Positions 18,274-33,011 of a stretch of DNA of 64,000 nt are shown piece after piece (position 1 is the stretch's first letter; every line of letters begins with the position of its first letter). The position numbers and the translations under genes are program-made. Under the pieces are notes generated by a model that saw nothing but the letters and a program-made list of their open reading frames with translations, was not told the DNA's origin and ran no database searches. Source of the DNA: Deinococcus malanensis (lineage in GTDB: Bacteria > Deinococcota > Deinococci > Deinococcales > Deinococcaceae); NCBI RefSeq assembly GCF_014647655.1, contig NZ_BMPP01000008.1:120196-184195 (forward strand). The letters are read 5' to 3'.

Positions 18274-18693
18274 ATGACGACTTTAGGCGAGATCATGACC
18301 CGTGAACTGACGACGGTGGGCTCCCAGGCCACGCTCAAGGAGGTCGCCACGCTGATGCGTGAGCAGGACATCGGCAACGTCCTGGTGATGGAGGGCGACA
18401 CCCTGCGGGGCATCATCACTGACCGCGACATCGTGGTGCGGGCTGTGGCCAACGGCCACGACTACGGTACGCCCGCCAACGACTACGCGACGGGCGGGGT
18501 CTTCACGATGGATGCGGGCACAGACGTACGTGAAGCAGCGCAGGCCATGGCCGAGCGGCAGCTTCGCCGCCTCCCGGTGACCGAGGGCGGCAAGGTGGTG
18601 GGCATTGTCAGCCTGGGCGATCTGGCCATCCGGACCGATACCAACGCTGACCAGCAGGCCCTGGAAGGCATCAGCCAGCCGGACAGGGAGTGA
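18274..18693 (+). CDS. CBS-domain pair protein
   Basis: This 139-residue protein consists of two CBS motifs (about 1-60 and 68-128), with TLGEIMTRELTTVGSQATLKEV, GIITDRDIVVRAVANG, AAQAMAERQLRRLPV and VGIVSLGDLAIR. Together they form one Bateman module that binds an adenine nucleotide. Stand-alone CBS proteins bind ATP, AMP or similar ligands and regulate partners; the partner here is unknown. The ATG follows a TAAGGT hexamer (18262-18267) by six bases, so a leaderless mRNA is likely. It is isolated between two terminators. Confidence 0.9.
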   Translation: MTTLGEIMTRELTTVGSQATLKEVATLMREQDIGNVLVMEGDTLRGIITDRDIVVRAVANGHDYGTPANDYATGGVFTMDAGTDVREAAQAMAERQLRRLPVTEGGKVVGIVSLGDLAIRTDTNADQQALEGISQPDRE

Positions 18694-18783
18694 ACTGGGA
18701 ACTGGCCAGAAGACCGCCATCATGAGTGGACAGCGGGTCCAGGGCACACAGAGAAGATTGCTGGGATGACCAGGGACTCAAGT

Positions 18784-18812
18784 GGGCCGCGTCTTTATAT
18801 AAGACGCGGCCC
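18784..18812. terminator. Bidirectional terminator between the CBS gene and dnaJ
   Basis: A perfect 12-bp stem (18784-18795 with 18801-18812) with loop TATAT lies between convergent genes. The A/T base pairs at the loop side and strong GC base make it one of the clearest hairpins here. Confidence 0.85.
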
Positions 18813-18830
18813 GCTCCCTGGTTTGCCGAC

Positions 18831-19751
18831 TCAGCGGCGCAGATCGCGCAACTGGCGGTACAGCTCCTTTTCTTCGTCGGATAGGTCCTTGGGCACGGTG
18901 ATGTTCAGCCGCACGTAGAGGTCACCCCGGCTGCCGTCCCTGCGTGGCCATCCCTGCCCGCGCAGGCGCATCTTGCGCCCACCACTGCTGCCGGGAGGCA
19001 CGGTGAGGTTGCCGGTGGTGCCGGCAATGGTCTGCACCTTGACATCCCCCCCCAGAGCGGCAACCGGCGCGGGTACGTCCACGCTGGTGGTCAGGTCGTC
19101 GCCGTCCAGGTCGAAGCGGCCGTCCTCCAGCACGCGGATGGTAAGCAGAACGTCGCCCCCACCAGGGCCCTGACCAGCCAGCCGCAGACGTGCGCCGTCC
19201 CGGGTGCCGGCCGGCACGCGCAGGCTCAGGCGTTTGCCATCCACGTTGATGACCTCGTCCGAGCCGCTGAAGGCCTCTTCCAGCGTGACCTGCAGTTCGC
19301 CCTCGACGTTCTGCACGAAGCGCCGGCTCTGCCCCGCGCCGCCCAGTCCGCCCAGCAGATCCTCGATGTTGACCTGCTGCCCGGCCGGATTGCGGTATCC
19401 ACCGGCGCCGCCACGCCCCCCGGTCTGCCCGAACAGGCCCTGAAAGAAGTCGCTGAACTGCCCCGGATCAAAGCCGCCGAAATCCGCGCCGGGAAACCCC
19501 CCACTGCCCGGATAGGCCCCGGGAGGCACCTGCCCTGCATGCCCGTACTGGTCATACAGTTTGCGCTTCTCCGGGTCGTTCAGAACGGCGTAGGCTTCAC
19601 CGATTTCCTTGAAACGCTCGGCGGCCTTGTCATCGCCGGCGTTCTTGTCAGGGTGAAACTGCTTGGCGAGTTTGCGGTAGGCGGACTTGATATCCGCGTC
19701 GGACGCGCCACGCGAGACACCCAGCACGTCGTAATAATCCTTATAGGCCAT
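18831..19751 (-). CDS. dnaJ: DnaJ co-chaperone without zinc finger (CbpA-like)
   Basis: The 306-residue protein has a J domain (1-70, HPD at 33-35) and a Gly/Phe-rich region (about 80-140). Two C-terminal beta-sandwich substrate-binding domains follow. The four CxxCxGxG zinc repeats of canonical DnaJ are absent, so it is type II, as in D. radiodurans and Thermus. It stimulates DnaK ATPase activity. The frame is open further upstream, but the start at 19751 gives the family N-terminus with a GGAGG site. It is the last gene of the dnaK-grpE-VF530-dnaJ operon. Confidence 0.95.
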   Translation of the reverse strand: MAYKDYYDVLGVSRGASDADIKSAYRKLAKQFHPDKNAGDDKAAERFKEIGEAYAVLNDPEKRKLYDQYGHAGQVPPGAYPGSGGFPGADFGGFDPGQFSDFFQGLFGQTGGRGGAGGYRNPAGQQVNIEDLLGGLGGAGQSRRFVQNVEGELQVTLEEAFSGSDEVINVDGKRLSLRVPAGTRDGARLRLAGQGPGGGDVLLTIRVLEDGRFDLDGDDLTTSVDVPAPVAALGGDVKVQTIAGTTGNLTVPPGSSGGRKMRLRGQGWPRRDGSRGDLYVRLNITVPKDLSDEEKELYRQLRDLRR

Positions 19752-19791
19752 GGTGGTCGCCTCCTGGCGGAAAGAGGGAAAGGGAAGAGGG

Positions 19792-19998
19792 TCAGCGGGT
19801 AACGAGGTCCACGTACAGCGCCTCGACCTTTGCGCGTGCCCAGGGGGTCTTGCGCAGGAACTTGAGGCTGCTCTGGACACTGGGGTCGTACTGGAAGCAG
19901 CGCACCGGGACCCGCTGGGCCAGGCCCTCCCAGCCGTACTCGTCCGCGAGGCGCTCCACGATGGTCTGGAGCGTGACACCGTGCAGCGGGTCGGTCAT
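19792..19998 (-). CDS. VF530-family (DUF2132) small protein
   Basis: The 68-residue protein matches the VF530 pattern throughout: [30 protein letters not shown], and [20 protein letters not shown]. Members fold as a compact helical unit suggested to bind nucleic acid, but no biological role is proved. Its position is notable: it begins 2 bases after the grpE stop and lies inside the chaperone operon, so it should be made together with DnaK, GrpE and DnaJ and under the same heat-shock control. Confidence 0.9.
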   Translation of the reverse strand: MTDPLHGVTLQTIVERLADEYGWEGLAQRVPVRCFQYDPSVQSSLKFLRKTPWARAKVEALYVDLVTR

Positions 19999-20000
19999 GC

Positions 20001-20651
20001 TCAGTCCTTCTTGCTGACGACCACACGGGCCGGGCGCACCAGTCGGTCACCCATGCGGAAGCCCAGCTGGTACACCTGCACGATGGTGTCGTCCTGCTCG
20101 CCGGGCACCACCTGAATCGCCTCGTGCCACTGGGGATCGAAGGCCTCGCCCTCCTTGCCGGTGGCTTCCAGACCCAGGCCCGAGAAGATATTCAGTACCT
20201 TGCCTTGCACAGCCTGCATGCCCGGAATCAGCTTGGCCGGGTCGCCGCTGCCCATGGTGACGGCGCGGTCGATGTCGTCGTAGACCGGCATCAGGGCCTC
20301 GGCAGCCTTGCTCACACCATGGCCCTGCGCCTCGGCGCTGTCCTGCGCGGTGCGGGTGCGGTAGCTCTCGAAGTCGGCAGCCAGACGGCCCAGGCGGTGA
20401 CGCAGATCCGCGTTCTCCTTTTCCAGTTCGTCGGCGCGCTGCAGCTTGCCCATCATTTCCTGGACCTGGGCGAACATGCCCTCGTCCATATCAGGGAAGC
20501 CCGACAGGTCGGCGTCTTCTTCCATGTTGTCGGTCTCGGCGTCCAGGACCTCAACGTCGCTGGTCTCGCCGTCCATCTCCGGCCTCAGGGTCTCGGTGGT
20601 GTCTTCGGCCTGTGAACCGCTGCCGGTGTTTTTCTGGTCATCGTTGGTCAT
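20001..20651 (-). CDS. grpE: GrpE nucleotide-exchange factor
   Basis: This 216-residue co-chaperone releases ADP from DnaK. It has an acidic, disordered N-terminus (about 1-70), a long coiled-coil helix (about 75-125) and a C-terminal beta domain ending [18 protein letters not shown]. The last segment is the GrpE signature that inserts into the DnaK cleft. The frame is open to 20672, but the ATG at 20651 lies nine bases after GGAGG. It follows dnaK by about 155 bases. Confidence 0.95.
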   Translation of the reverse strand: MTNDDQKNTGSGSQAEDTTETLRPEMDGETSDVEVLDAETDNMEEDADLSGFPDMDEGMFAQVQEMMGKLQRADELEKENADLRHRLGRLAADFESYRTRTAQDSAEAQGHGVSKAAEALMPVYDDIDRAVTMGSGDPAKLIPGMQAVQGKVLNIFSGLGLEATGKEGEAFDPQWHEAIQVVPGEQDDTIVQVYQLGFRMGDRLVRPARVVVSKKD

Positions 20652-20805
20652 GGGGGGTCGCCTCCGGAACATTCACTGCAAGATAGGGGAGAGGGGGCTC
20701 GTGGGCCGTCCTCTCCCCCTGGGGGTGGTCTGGTGTGGGGGCCAGAGAAGGGCGTTGGTTCGGACACCCGCAGCCTGTTCGCTGCCGGGTGTCCGCGGCC
20801 CGGCC

Positions 20806-22689
<1,884 letters not shown>

Positions 22690-22751
22690 GAGTTGACTCC
22701 TTGAAAGACAGGGATTTGCAGCCCACAGGGCAGCAGTTCTAAACGTCCGAC

Positions 22752-22780
22752 AGCATAAGGCTACAGTTGAAGGAAGTCAA
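22752..22780 (-). promoter_or_regulatory. dnaK promoter
   Basis: On the minus strand TTGACT (22780-22775) and TATGCT (22757-22752) are separated by exactly 17 bases, a near-consensus sigma-70 promoter. It would give a leader of about 55 bases with AAGGAGT before dnaK. Confidence 0.85.
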
Positions 22781-22784
22781 TAGA

Positions 22785-22805
22785 CTTGAGCGTATTAGAC
22801 TCAAG
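22785..22805. promoter_or_regulatory. HAIR element (HspR operator) upstream of dnaK
   Basis: The sequence CTTGAGC-N7-ACTCAAG is a 7-7-7 inverted repeat with one mismatch to the HspR-associated inverted repeat consensus (CTTGAGT-N7-ACTCAAG). It abuts the -35 hexamer by four bases, so a bound repressor would block RNA polymerase. HspR represses chaperone genes with help from DnaK, and an HspR regulon is known in D. radiodurans. The hspR gene itself is not in this window. Confidence 0.88.
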
Positions 22806-23186
22806 TAGGATTGGAAGGGCACGGTTCTCCGGGTGTTGCCTGTGGGTTGCTCAGACCACTGGATTGGCGATGAAGGGCCCTGGTGGGTAGCAGGTCTCCC
22901 GCTGCTCGGCCTTCGCCTGGACTGGTTCTGAAAGGCGGGGCATTCAGGCTCAGCGATGTTTATCAGAAAGGGGCCAGACAGTTCCATGCTCAGCGTTACA
23001 GGGGCGAGGACACAGGACAGATCTGATCATGCCCGCAGCCACAGCAGACAAGCGCGCCGGAGTGTTTCCGCGCGAACATCGGTTGGGAGCCGTGGATACC
23101 CCTGTACCGAGCTTCTATTCACGGGGTCTGGAGGGGACCTCTTCGCCAGGCCAGCGTGAATTGTCCGGCCAACTCTAACGCCGGTT
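22806..23186. other. Intergenic region upstream of the dnaK operon
   Basis: About 380 bases lie between the HAIR element and the end of the PAS gene. Short frames on both strands lack ribosome-binding sites and family resemblance. Nothing further is recognised. Confidence 0.5.
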
Positions 23187-23816
23187 TCAGCCAGACCGAG
23201 GAGCCGGGGTGTCCTGGCCAGCCGGGGCGAGTTCAGGTGCCAGGATGACCGAGGCAAAACTTCCGACGATACGTCCCTGATGAAACCGTGGCGTGCCGGT
23301 CACCTGGACCCGCACATGTTCCCCGCCGGGCCGCTGCACCCGCACGTGGTAAGCCCCACTGCGGCCCCGCTGGCGCGCCTGCTGTGCAGCGCGCAGCAGG
23401 TGATGGTCTTCCGGAGTGGTCAGGGCGAAAGCCGTGTTGCCGACGATCTCTTCGGGTGGGCGTCCATAGATTTCGGCGGCGGCCTGATTGGCATAGACGA
23501 ACTGACCATGCTTGTCAGTCACGGTCACGCCGTGCACCATGCTCTCCATGACCTGCCGGGCAAAATCCAATTCCTGTTCGTAAGATTCACGCACCTGCCG
23601 GTGATGCCGCACAATCCGGATAATGCGTCTGGCCAGCCATAAGGCAAGCACCTGGGTTGCCAGCAGGGGAAGCAGCACCCAGTAGACTGCTGGGCGCTCC
23701 ATCAGCACCACTACTAGCAGGGTGGTCATCAATAGCAACGCAAACAGCCCATATCCGAAGCGCAGTTCGCGGACGCCCGGTCTCATTCCCGGAGTATGAG
23801 AATCAGGCCATGACAT
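23187..23816 (-). CDS. Membrane-anchored PAS-domain protein
   Basis: The 209-residue protein has two adjacent membrane helices (about residues 20-65) followed by a charged helix. A single PAS domain (about 85-195) contains MVHGVTVTDKHGQFVYANQAAAEIYGRPPEEIVGNT in pieces and VTGTPRFHQGRIVGSFASVI. There is no kinase, cyclase or effector domain, so it must pass its signal to another protein or be a remnant of a longer sensor. The start at 23816 is chosen because the upstream open frame is non-coding in character. Confidence 0.75.
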   Translation of the reverse strand: MSWPDSHTPGMRPGVRELRFGYGLFALLLMTTLLVVVLMERPAVYWVLLPLLATQVLALWLARRIIRIVRHHRQVRESYEQELDFARQVMESMVHGVTVTDKHGQFVYANQAAAEIYGRPPEEIVGNTAFALTTPEDHHLLRAAQQARQRGRSGAYHVRVQRPGGEHVRVQVTGTPRFHQGRIVGSFASVILAPELAPAGQDTPAPRSG

Positions 23817-24048
23817 GGGTCTTACGCTCAGCACGTCCGCCTCCTGTGGATCTCTACGGTACACCCCGGCTCGATTGAAGTCTCCGGTAAGTGAGCGGGA
23901 GCACGCTGACAGATATGAGGCTGGTTGCAGCCTTTTCCATACTGGTGAAACGTGGATGGACTTCTGCTGTCCATGCGGGAAAAGGCAGGGTGTCGCTTTG
24001 ACGTGTCCGTCAAGCCCAGGCGTCACAGCGCCGTGAGTCCCGTCCCCC

Positions 24049-24054
24049 TATGCT
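24049..24054 (+). promoter_or_regulatory. Leaderless-type -10 element that decides the dnaE start
   Basis: TATGCT ends seven bases before ATG 24062. The other in-frame ATG (24050) lies inside this hexamer and so cannot be in a transcript started from it. Confidence 0.6.
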
Positions 24055-24061
24055 GAAAGAT

Positions 24062-28056
<3,995 letters not shown>

Positions 28057-28060
<4 letters not shown>

Positions 28061-28815
28061 ACCTGCTTTGCGTCCCTCAGGAGGTCGAGCAGTTTCAATC
28101 CATTCCCGGCTGCTGCCCCCGCCGCCGTGTTGTCGAAGATGACCCAGGGCTCAGCATGGGCGGCTCCGGCCATGAGGGCCTGGGCCAGGTCCTGTAACTG
28201 CTGGTCGGAATAACTGGAGGAGTACACCCGGGGTGAGCCATGCCAGCGGTAGTACACCGTCTGGTCAAAGCCTCCTGGGACGGTGGCCTGCGGCGTGATG
28301 GCCGGATCGGCCGCCACACGGCCAACCTGGTACGCGCTCAGCAGGCTGCTGGCGGCCGGGCCGAACCAGGACATGTGGCGGGGCTCGCAGGCCAGCGGGA
28401 CCCGAGTCCGGCTCCGCAGTGCCTGAAAGAATGCGTCCGCCACAGCATCCTCGAACGCCAGACTGGGCGGCAGCTGCACGAGCAGACACCCGAGTTTTGT
28501 TCCAAGCCCGGCCACCTGCTCCAGGAATGTGCTCAGCAGATCATGACAGCCGCGCAGCCTCGCCTGATGGGTCACCGCCCTGGGGACCTTGACGCTGAAC
28601 CGGAACTCTTCCGGTGTGCTGGCGGCCCATTTCTGGTAGGTGCTGTGCCGGTGCGGGCGGTAGAACGAGGAATTGATCTCCACAGCCGGGAACCGGGTTG
28701 CATACCGCTGCAGCACACTGCCGCCCTGGTCGAAATGCGCTGGCTGCCCGCTAGCCACTCCCCAGCCGGCGCACCCTATGTTCATACGGACGTTTGTCAT
28801 ACCGGATCGTTTCAT
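28057..28815 (-). CDS. DUF72 family protein
   Basis: The 252-residue protein contains NIGCAGWG near its start, then VEINSSFYRPHRHSTYQKWAA, FRFSVKVPRAVTH, LVQLPPSLAF and YYRWHGSPRVYS. These are the conserved landmarks of DUF72 (YecE-like) TIM-barrel proteins of unknown reaction. Three in-frame ATGs exist (28815, 28800, 28785), and the last would give the usual short N-terminus. It converges on dnaE with overlapping stops. Confidence 0.85.
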
Positions 28816-28915
28816 GCCCAGAAGGGCAAACCTCTGGAATAGGGTGGATGAATGTTTATTCCGCCGGGGCTCCGGTGCCGCTACGAGCTAGGGTACCTAC
28901 CGTCTTTCCGCCTGA

Positions 28916-29200
28916 AAAAGGGAGTGGCGTCCCTTACCGGGGTGCTGTTCCGCTCAGCAGCACCCGGCTGCTGAAAGCGGCGTGGTCACGGTGGCCGGGC
29001 AACTGTGTACCCCCAAGGACGTGCTGGCCCGACAGGTGCGGTCAGGTGACCTGCTGCTGTTTTCCCTGGCGGGCGCCTACGCCTGGAACATCCCCCACCA
29101 GCAGTTCCTGTCTCACCCTGCACCGCAGATGGTGTTTCTTCCCGTGAAAAGGGAGGAGCGGGCGCAGCGGGGAAACGTGGCCAGGCAAGCGCTGCGCTGA
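28916..29200 (+). pseudogene. C-terminal remnant of a type III PLP-dependent decarboxylase
   Basis: The frame from 28982 reads VTVAGQLCTPKDVLARQV, GDLLLFSLAGAYAWNIPHQQFLSHPAP, which is the C-terminal barrel of diaminopimelate/ornithine-type decarboxylases. It includes the conserved cysteine that contributes to the partner active site. About 22 codons upstream are degenerate and a stop lies at 28913. The N-terminal TIM barrel with the PLP lysine is absent, so this is a fragment left by deletion. A charged 17-residue tail after the family end also looks out of place. Confidence 0.65.
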
Positions 29201-29248
29201 GGTGTAGAAACTTCCGGCTGTTCTGCACCAGGGCCCAGGCTGCTCTGG

Positions 29249-29704
29249 TCAGCGGGACGTGACGCGCAGATCCTGCACCTCGCCAATCAGCCCCATTTCC
29301 TGCAGCCTGCGGGCAATCAGGGACCGGTGGCATTCCTGCGGATTGGCTTCATAACACAGCAGGGCAACGCGGGTTTTGACGGCCAGCGCGGCCAGTTCTG
29401 TCAGGGCCTCGCCCTGGGTGGCCAGATGCTGGGTGTAGCCGGCTTTCATGGCGGCAAAGTCCCTATCGAGTTTGTAGGCCTTGCGGATATCGGGCGGGGT
29501 GCCCAGCGCCCGCAGGTGGTGGTAGTCGATGCCCTGCTGCGCCAGGGCCAGGGCCAGCGCAGTTTTGCTGTAGCCCTTACGGCGGCTTTGGGCGCGTTCA
29601 CGGGTGTCCACCACGGCCTGGACGCCCGCCGCCTGTAAGGTGTGCAGAAAATCATACAGGTCGGCATCCTCGTAACCGATGGTCAGCAGCGTGGGCAGGC
29701 TCAT
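29249..29704 (-). CDS. DUF488 family protein
   Basis: The 151-residue protein has the LLTIGYEDADLYDFLHTL start, VVDTRERAQSRRKGYSKTAL, YHHLRALGTPPDIRKAY and a C-terminal VALLCYEANPQECHRSLIARRL. These are the motifs of DUF488, a family with a conserved Cys-x5-CH cluster and unknown function. The long upstream open frame is rejected because a minus-strand TACCCT (29711-29716) lies six bases before ATG 29704, pointing to a leaderless mRNA. Confidence 0.85.
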   Translation of the reverse strand: MSLPTLLTIGYEDADLYDFLHTLQAAGVQAVVDTRERAQSRRKGYSKTALALALAQQGIDYHHLRALGTPPDIRKAYKLDRDFAAMKAGYTQHLATQGEALTELAALAVKTRVALLCYEANPQECHRSLIARRLQEMGLIGEVQDLRVTSR

Positions 29705-30182
29705 GGCTTCAGGGTAGGGGCGGGGCGACCGCGACAGGGTGTGCTGGGAAGCGTTTTCAGACGGGGCAACGCCTTGCGTAAGGGAGGGGCACAGGTCCCT
29801 GGCATGGTTACTGGCACTGACTCGCGACGTGCCCGTGCCGCCAGGCATGCGAAGGGCCCGTGAATTCAGGCTGACATACATGCCCCGTCTTCCTGTTGAA
29901 GGGTGACAAGAAGGGCTGAGTTTCAATCTGAGGGCCCACCTGCGCTGGAACCTGTTTTGCGGCCAGCGTGGATGCGCCCGTGATGATCCTCAGGACCGGT
30001 GCCGAAGCCTGGCCCTTGTTCCCCGGTTGATTTTAGGGAACTGGAAAAGACTTCTGAATACCTTTGCTGGGATTCTGCTCTGGTAACCAGTATGGAAAGA
30101 TGCGACATACAGGCGCATCGCCAGGAAATGCGTCCAGGGCGCAGCTTAGGCAATCACGGCATCTTGTGGAAACGTTTTCATA
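29705..30182. other. Gene-poor spacer, accessory zone
   Basis: No frame has coding character or a ribosome-binding site. Base composition becomes visibly less GC-rich towards 30050-30300 than in neighbouring genes, which suggests foreign or decayed DNA. Confidence 0.45.
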
Positions 30183-30211
30183 TTGACAGCTGTGGAGCAG
30201 CCTGTTACTTT
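30183..30211 (+). promoter_or_regulatory. Candidate sigma-70 promoter
   Basis: TTGACA (30183-30188), a 17-base spacer and TACTTT (30206-30211) form a good promoter with no gene directly after it. The next clear element is a terminator-like hairpin at 30473-30500. Confidence 0.5.
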
Positions 30212-30217
30212 GGCAAT

Positions 30218-30500
30218 ACACAAACTTATAGATAAAGACAGGCGGAGATGATCTTCTACTAATGTTTCATCGCTCTGGCATTACCGGAACGTGAATCCTT
30301 GTCTGATGCCATTCTGAATATGAATGCTGCCCCGTCGCCGACAGCACTCATTTCGAGGCTGCGAAAGTGGCCGAACTATTTGTCGACTGCCTGTTTATCT
30401 ATGAAGCCATATTGTTCGTCGCTTTTCCTGTGTCTTCGCGGGATTGTGTGGCCCGCAAGGCATGTAAAAGAGAACCGCTGTGCAGCGAAGCAGCGGTTTT
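30218..30500 (+). ncRNA. Candidate small RNA or attenuated leader of the beta-helix gene
   Basis: Between the promoter at 30183-30211 and the next gene are two hairpins. The first has a stem 30434-30442 with 30452-30459 and one bulged C. The second is an 8-bp stem (30473-30480 with 30491-30498) ending in TTTT, the form of an intrinsic terminator. A transcript of about 280 bases would result, or a conditional leader for the gene at 30576. No coding frame fits the interval. Confidence 0.35.
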
Positions 30501-30575
30501 AACAAGGAGGTCGCCTGCTTTACCTTTGCACGGATCCTGTTCTTCGTCACTCGTCGGAGCATCAAAGGGGGGCAG

Positions 30576-32531
30576 ATGTTGCACCATACCGAAGGTCAAA
30601 GTGATGTCTTTCAAAATGGTCATGTACGAACCGCACAACTTCGCCAAATTCCTCGGCAATTCCTGCTCTGGACCGGGCTGGTGGCGATCCTGAGCGCCTG
30701 TGGTCAACCGGCACCAGTAAGCGACCACGCTGCAGACAGCGGAAAGCTGCGTGTTGCCGGAGCGCGGTCCATGGATAGCCGGGATCTGGGGCCGCATGTC
30801 ACGGTTTTTGATCCGGGCATGCCGGTCAGTCAGATTCAGGCTGTGCTGGACGCCACCCATGCCCGGCAGGTCAACAACGAGATGGGCACCGAGCGCTACG
30901 CCTACCTGTTCAAGCCCGGCGTATACGGCACCGACACCCAGCCGCTGCAGATCAAGGCCGGCTATTACACCGAAATTGCCGGGTTGGGGGCGTCGCCTGA
31001 CGACGTGGTCATCAACGGCAAGGTCGAGGTCTACAACCGCTGTCTGGGAGACGGGGGCACCAGCAACTGCCTGGCCCTCGTCAACTTCTGGCGCACACTG
31101 TCCAATCTGACCATCAACGTCAACGCGAAGGGGCAGGATGGCTGCCGGGCCTCGGCCAACTTCTGGGCGGTGTCGCAGGCGGTCTCGGTGCGCCGGGTGG
31201 ACATCCGGGGCGGCAACCTGTCCCTGATGGACTACTGCACCGCCGGGCCGCAGTACGCCAGTGGGGGATTTCTGGCCGACAGCAGGGCCCAGACCATCAT
31301 CAACGGCTCGCAGCAGCAGTGGCTGACGCGCAACAGCAGCATTGGCACCTGGACCAACGGCGTGTGGAACCAGGTCTTTGCTGGGGTGATCGGTGCGCCA
31401 TCCGAGGCCGAGTTTCCCACCAAGCCCTATACCACCCTGGATACGACGCCCGTTAGCCGCGAAAAACCCTACCTGTTCCTGGACGCGCAGGACCAGTATC
31501 AGGTCCGTGTGCCGTCGGCCCAGACCAGCACCCGTGGCGCCTCCTGGGAAAACGTCCTGACACCGGGCCGCACCATCCCGCTGAGTGAGTTCTTTGTCGC
31601 CCGGCCCTCGGACTCCGTGCAGACCATCAATACGCAGCTTGCCCGCGGCCGGCATCTGCTGCTGACCCCCGGCGTGTACGACGTTGCGCAGAGCATCTCG
31701 GTCAAACGGGCCCGGACCGTGGTGCTGGGCATCGGCCATGCGACGCTCACGGCGGTGGGCGGGTCGACGCCACTGCAGGTCGCCGACGTCCCCGGCGTGA
31801 TTATTGCCGGGGTGACCATCGACGCCGGAACGCAGCTCTCGCCGGTGCTGCTGCAGGTGGGGAAGAAGAACGGCAACAACGGTGCCGGGAACACCGATCC
31901 CTCGGACCCGACCACCCTCAGCGACGTGTACTTCCGCGTGGGTGGACCGCACATCGGGAAAGCGGACATCAGCCTGGAGGTCAACAGTGACCATGTCCTG
32001 ATCGACCACACCTGGGTGTGGCGCGCTGACCACGGCATCGAGGGGTTTTCAGGCGACACCGAGCGCTGGAACACCAACATTGGCCGCAACGGAGTCGTGA
32101 TCAACGGCAATAACGTGACGGCCACCGGCCTGTTCGTCGAGCACTTCCAGGAATACAACACCATCTGGAACGGTGAAAACGGCGTGACGGTGCTGTACCA
32201 GAACGAGCTGCCCTACGATCCTCCCACCCAGGCGGAGTGGGGCCATGACGGTGTGCTGGGCTGGGCCGGGTACAAGGTGGCAGACCACGTGCAGAACCAC
32301 CGGCTCTACGGCGGCGGCGTGTACGTGTTCAACCAGAACAACCCCTCAATCCGCACCGAGAACGGCTTCGAGGTGCCCGTGGCCCCCGGTGTCAGACTCC
32401 ACCACATCATGACCGTGAATCTGAGCGCCGGGACGATCAACCACGTGGTCAACGGCCTGGGAGACGCGGCCACCAGCGAGCCTGGGCACATCGGCGTGCC
32501 GGTCTACCTGCGCGAGTACCCGGCCCGGTAA
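30576..32531 (+). CDS. Right-handed beta-helix surface lipoprotein
   Basis: The 651-residue protein has a long N-region and then a hydrophobic segment ending in the lipobox L-S-A-C-G (about residue 41). The mature part has the repetitive Asn/Val/Ile pattern of pectate-lyase-like beta-helices in two blocks (about 75-260 and 330-560). Examples are NLTINVNAKGQDG, HLLLTPGVYDV, VVLGIGHATLTAVGG and NNVTATGLFVEH. From memory, very similar proteins occur in actinobacteria, sometimes labelled adenylyl cyclase without support. The substrate is probably an extracellular polysaccharide, but no catalytic site was identified. The start is chosen for AAAGGGGGG upstream; the frame is open to 30480. Confidence 0.75.
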   Translation: MLHHTEGQSDVFQNGHVRTAQLRQIPRQFLLWTGLVAILSACGQPAPVSDHAADSGKLRVAGARSMDSRDLGPHVTVFDPGMPVSQIQAVLDATHARQVNNEMGTERYAYLFKPGVYGTDTQPLQIKAGYYTEIAGLGASPDDVVINGKVEVYNRCLGDGGTSNCLALVNFWRTLSNLTINVNAKGQDGCRASANFWAVSQAVSVRRVDIRGGNLSLMDYCTAGPQYASGGFLADSRAQTIINGSQQQWLTRNSSIGTWTNGVWNQVFAGVIGAPSEAEFPTKPYTTLDTTPVSREKPYLFLDAQDQYQVRVPSAQTSTRGASWENVLTPGRTIPLSEFFVARPSDSVQTINTQLARGRHLLLTPGVYDVAQSISVKRARTVVLGIGHATLTAVGGSTPLQVADVPGVIIAGVTIDAGTQLSPVLLQVGKKNGNNGAGNTDPSDPTTLSDVYFRVGGPHIGKADISLEVNSDHVLIDHTWVWRADHGIEGFSGDTERWNTNIGRNGVVINGNNVTATGLFVEHFQEYNTIWNGENGVTVLYQNELPYDPPTQAEWGHDGVLGWAGYKVADHVQNHRLYGGGVYVFNQNNPSIRTENGFEVPVAPGVRLHHIMTVNLSAGTINHVVNGLGDAATSEPGHIGVPVYLREYPAR

Positions 32532-32559
32532 GCGGGGACGCGGACGGTTGCCCCCTCTT

Positions 32560-32588
32560 ATGGGCCGGAGCACTTCTGGCCCATTTGT
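32560..32588 (+). terminator. Terminator after the beta-helix gene
   Basis: A 7-bp stem (32560-32566 with 32578-32584) with an 11-base loop is followed by TTGT, 28 bases after the stop codon. Confidence 0.6.
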
Positions 32589-33000
32589 CATGCCGTGGGA
32601 ATCCGGTAGGTCCACAGCTGTCCAGGAAGATGTTGAAAGTGGGAGACTCCTCCCCCGGTCTTGTAGCCGCAAGGTCGCGGAGAGGCTCAGCATGGGTCCA
32701 GGACATCAGTCTTCTGAAGGGCCACTTTGATCACAGCGCTGTAGTCGTTCGGTGCAGGCTCCAGAGGACAGAACCCGTTTCGTCAAGGGAGCGTCTTCTA
32801 TGTTCTATGCTGCGCCGGACCTGCTTCGGGGAGAGGCCAGCCGCTGGTTCATCCCGGCCGGAAGCCACACACGGCACGTCGTCAGAGCTGCCTCATGCAG
32901 ATGTTTTGTGACCGGATCAGATTTCCGGCGGGAACCCTAGATATGTTAGCCCCAGTTCACCGAACTGCCATTTCGACACATTGTGAACTGACGATTCATT
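32589..33000. other. Intergenic region without a supported gene
   Basis: A short frame from ATG 32800 (46 codons) has a weak AAGGGAG before it but no recognisable protein. AT content rises just before the next gene (32940-33011), which contains a TTGTGA/TACCAT promoter-like pair. Confidence 0.4.
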
Positions 33001-33011
33001 TACCATAAACC

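Noticed and set aside
30399..32033. 544-codon minus-strand frame opposite the beta-helix gene
   Set aside because: Antisense shadow; the plus strand encodes the conserved protein.
32800..32940. 46-codon frame starting MFYAAPDLL
   Set aside because: Weak ribosome-binding site only and no conserved pattern; kept as a possibility but not supported.
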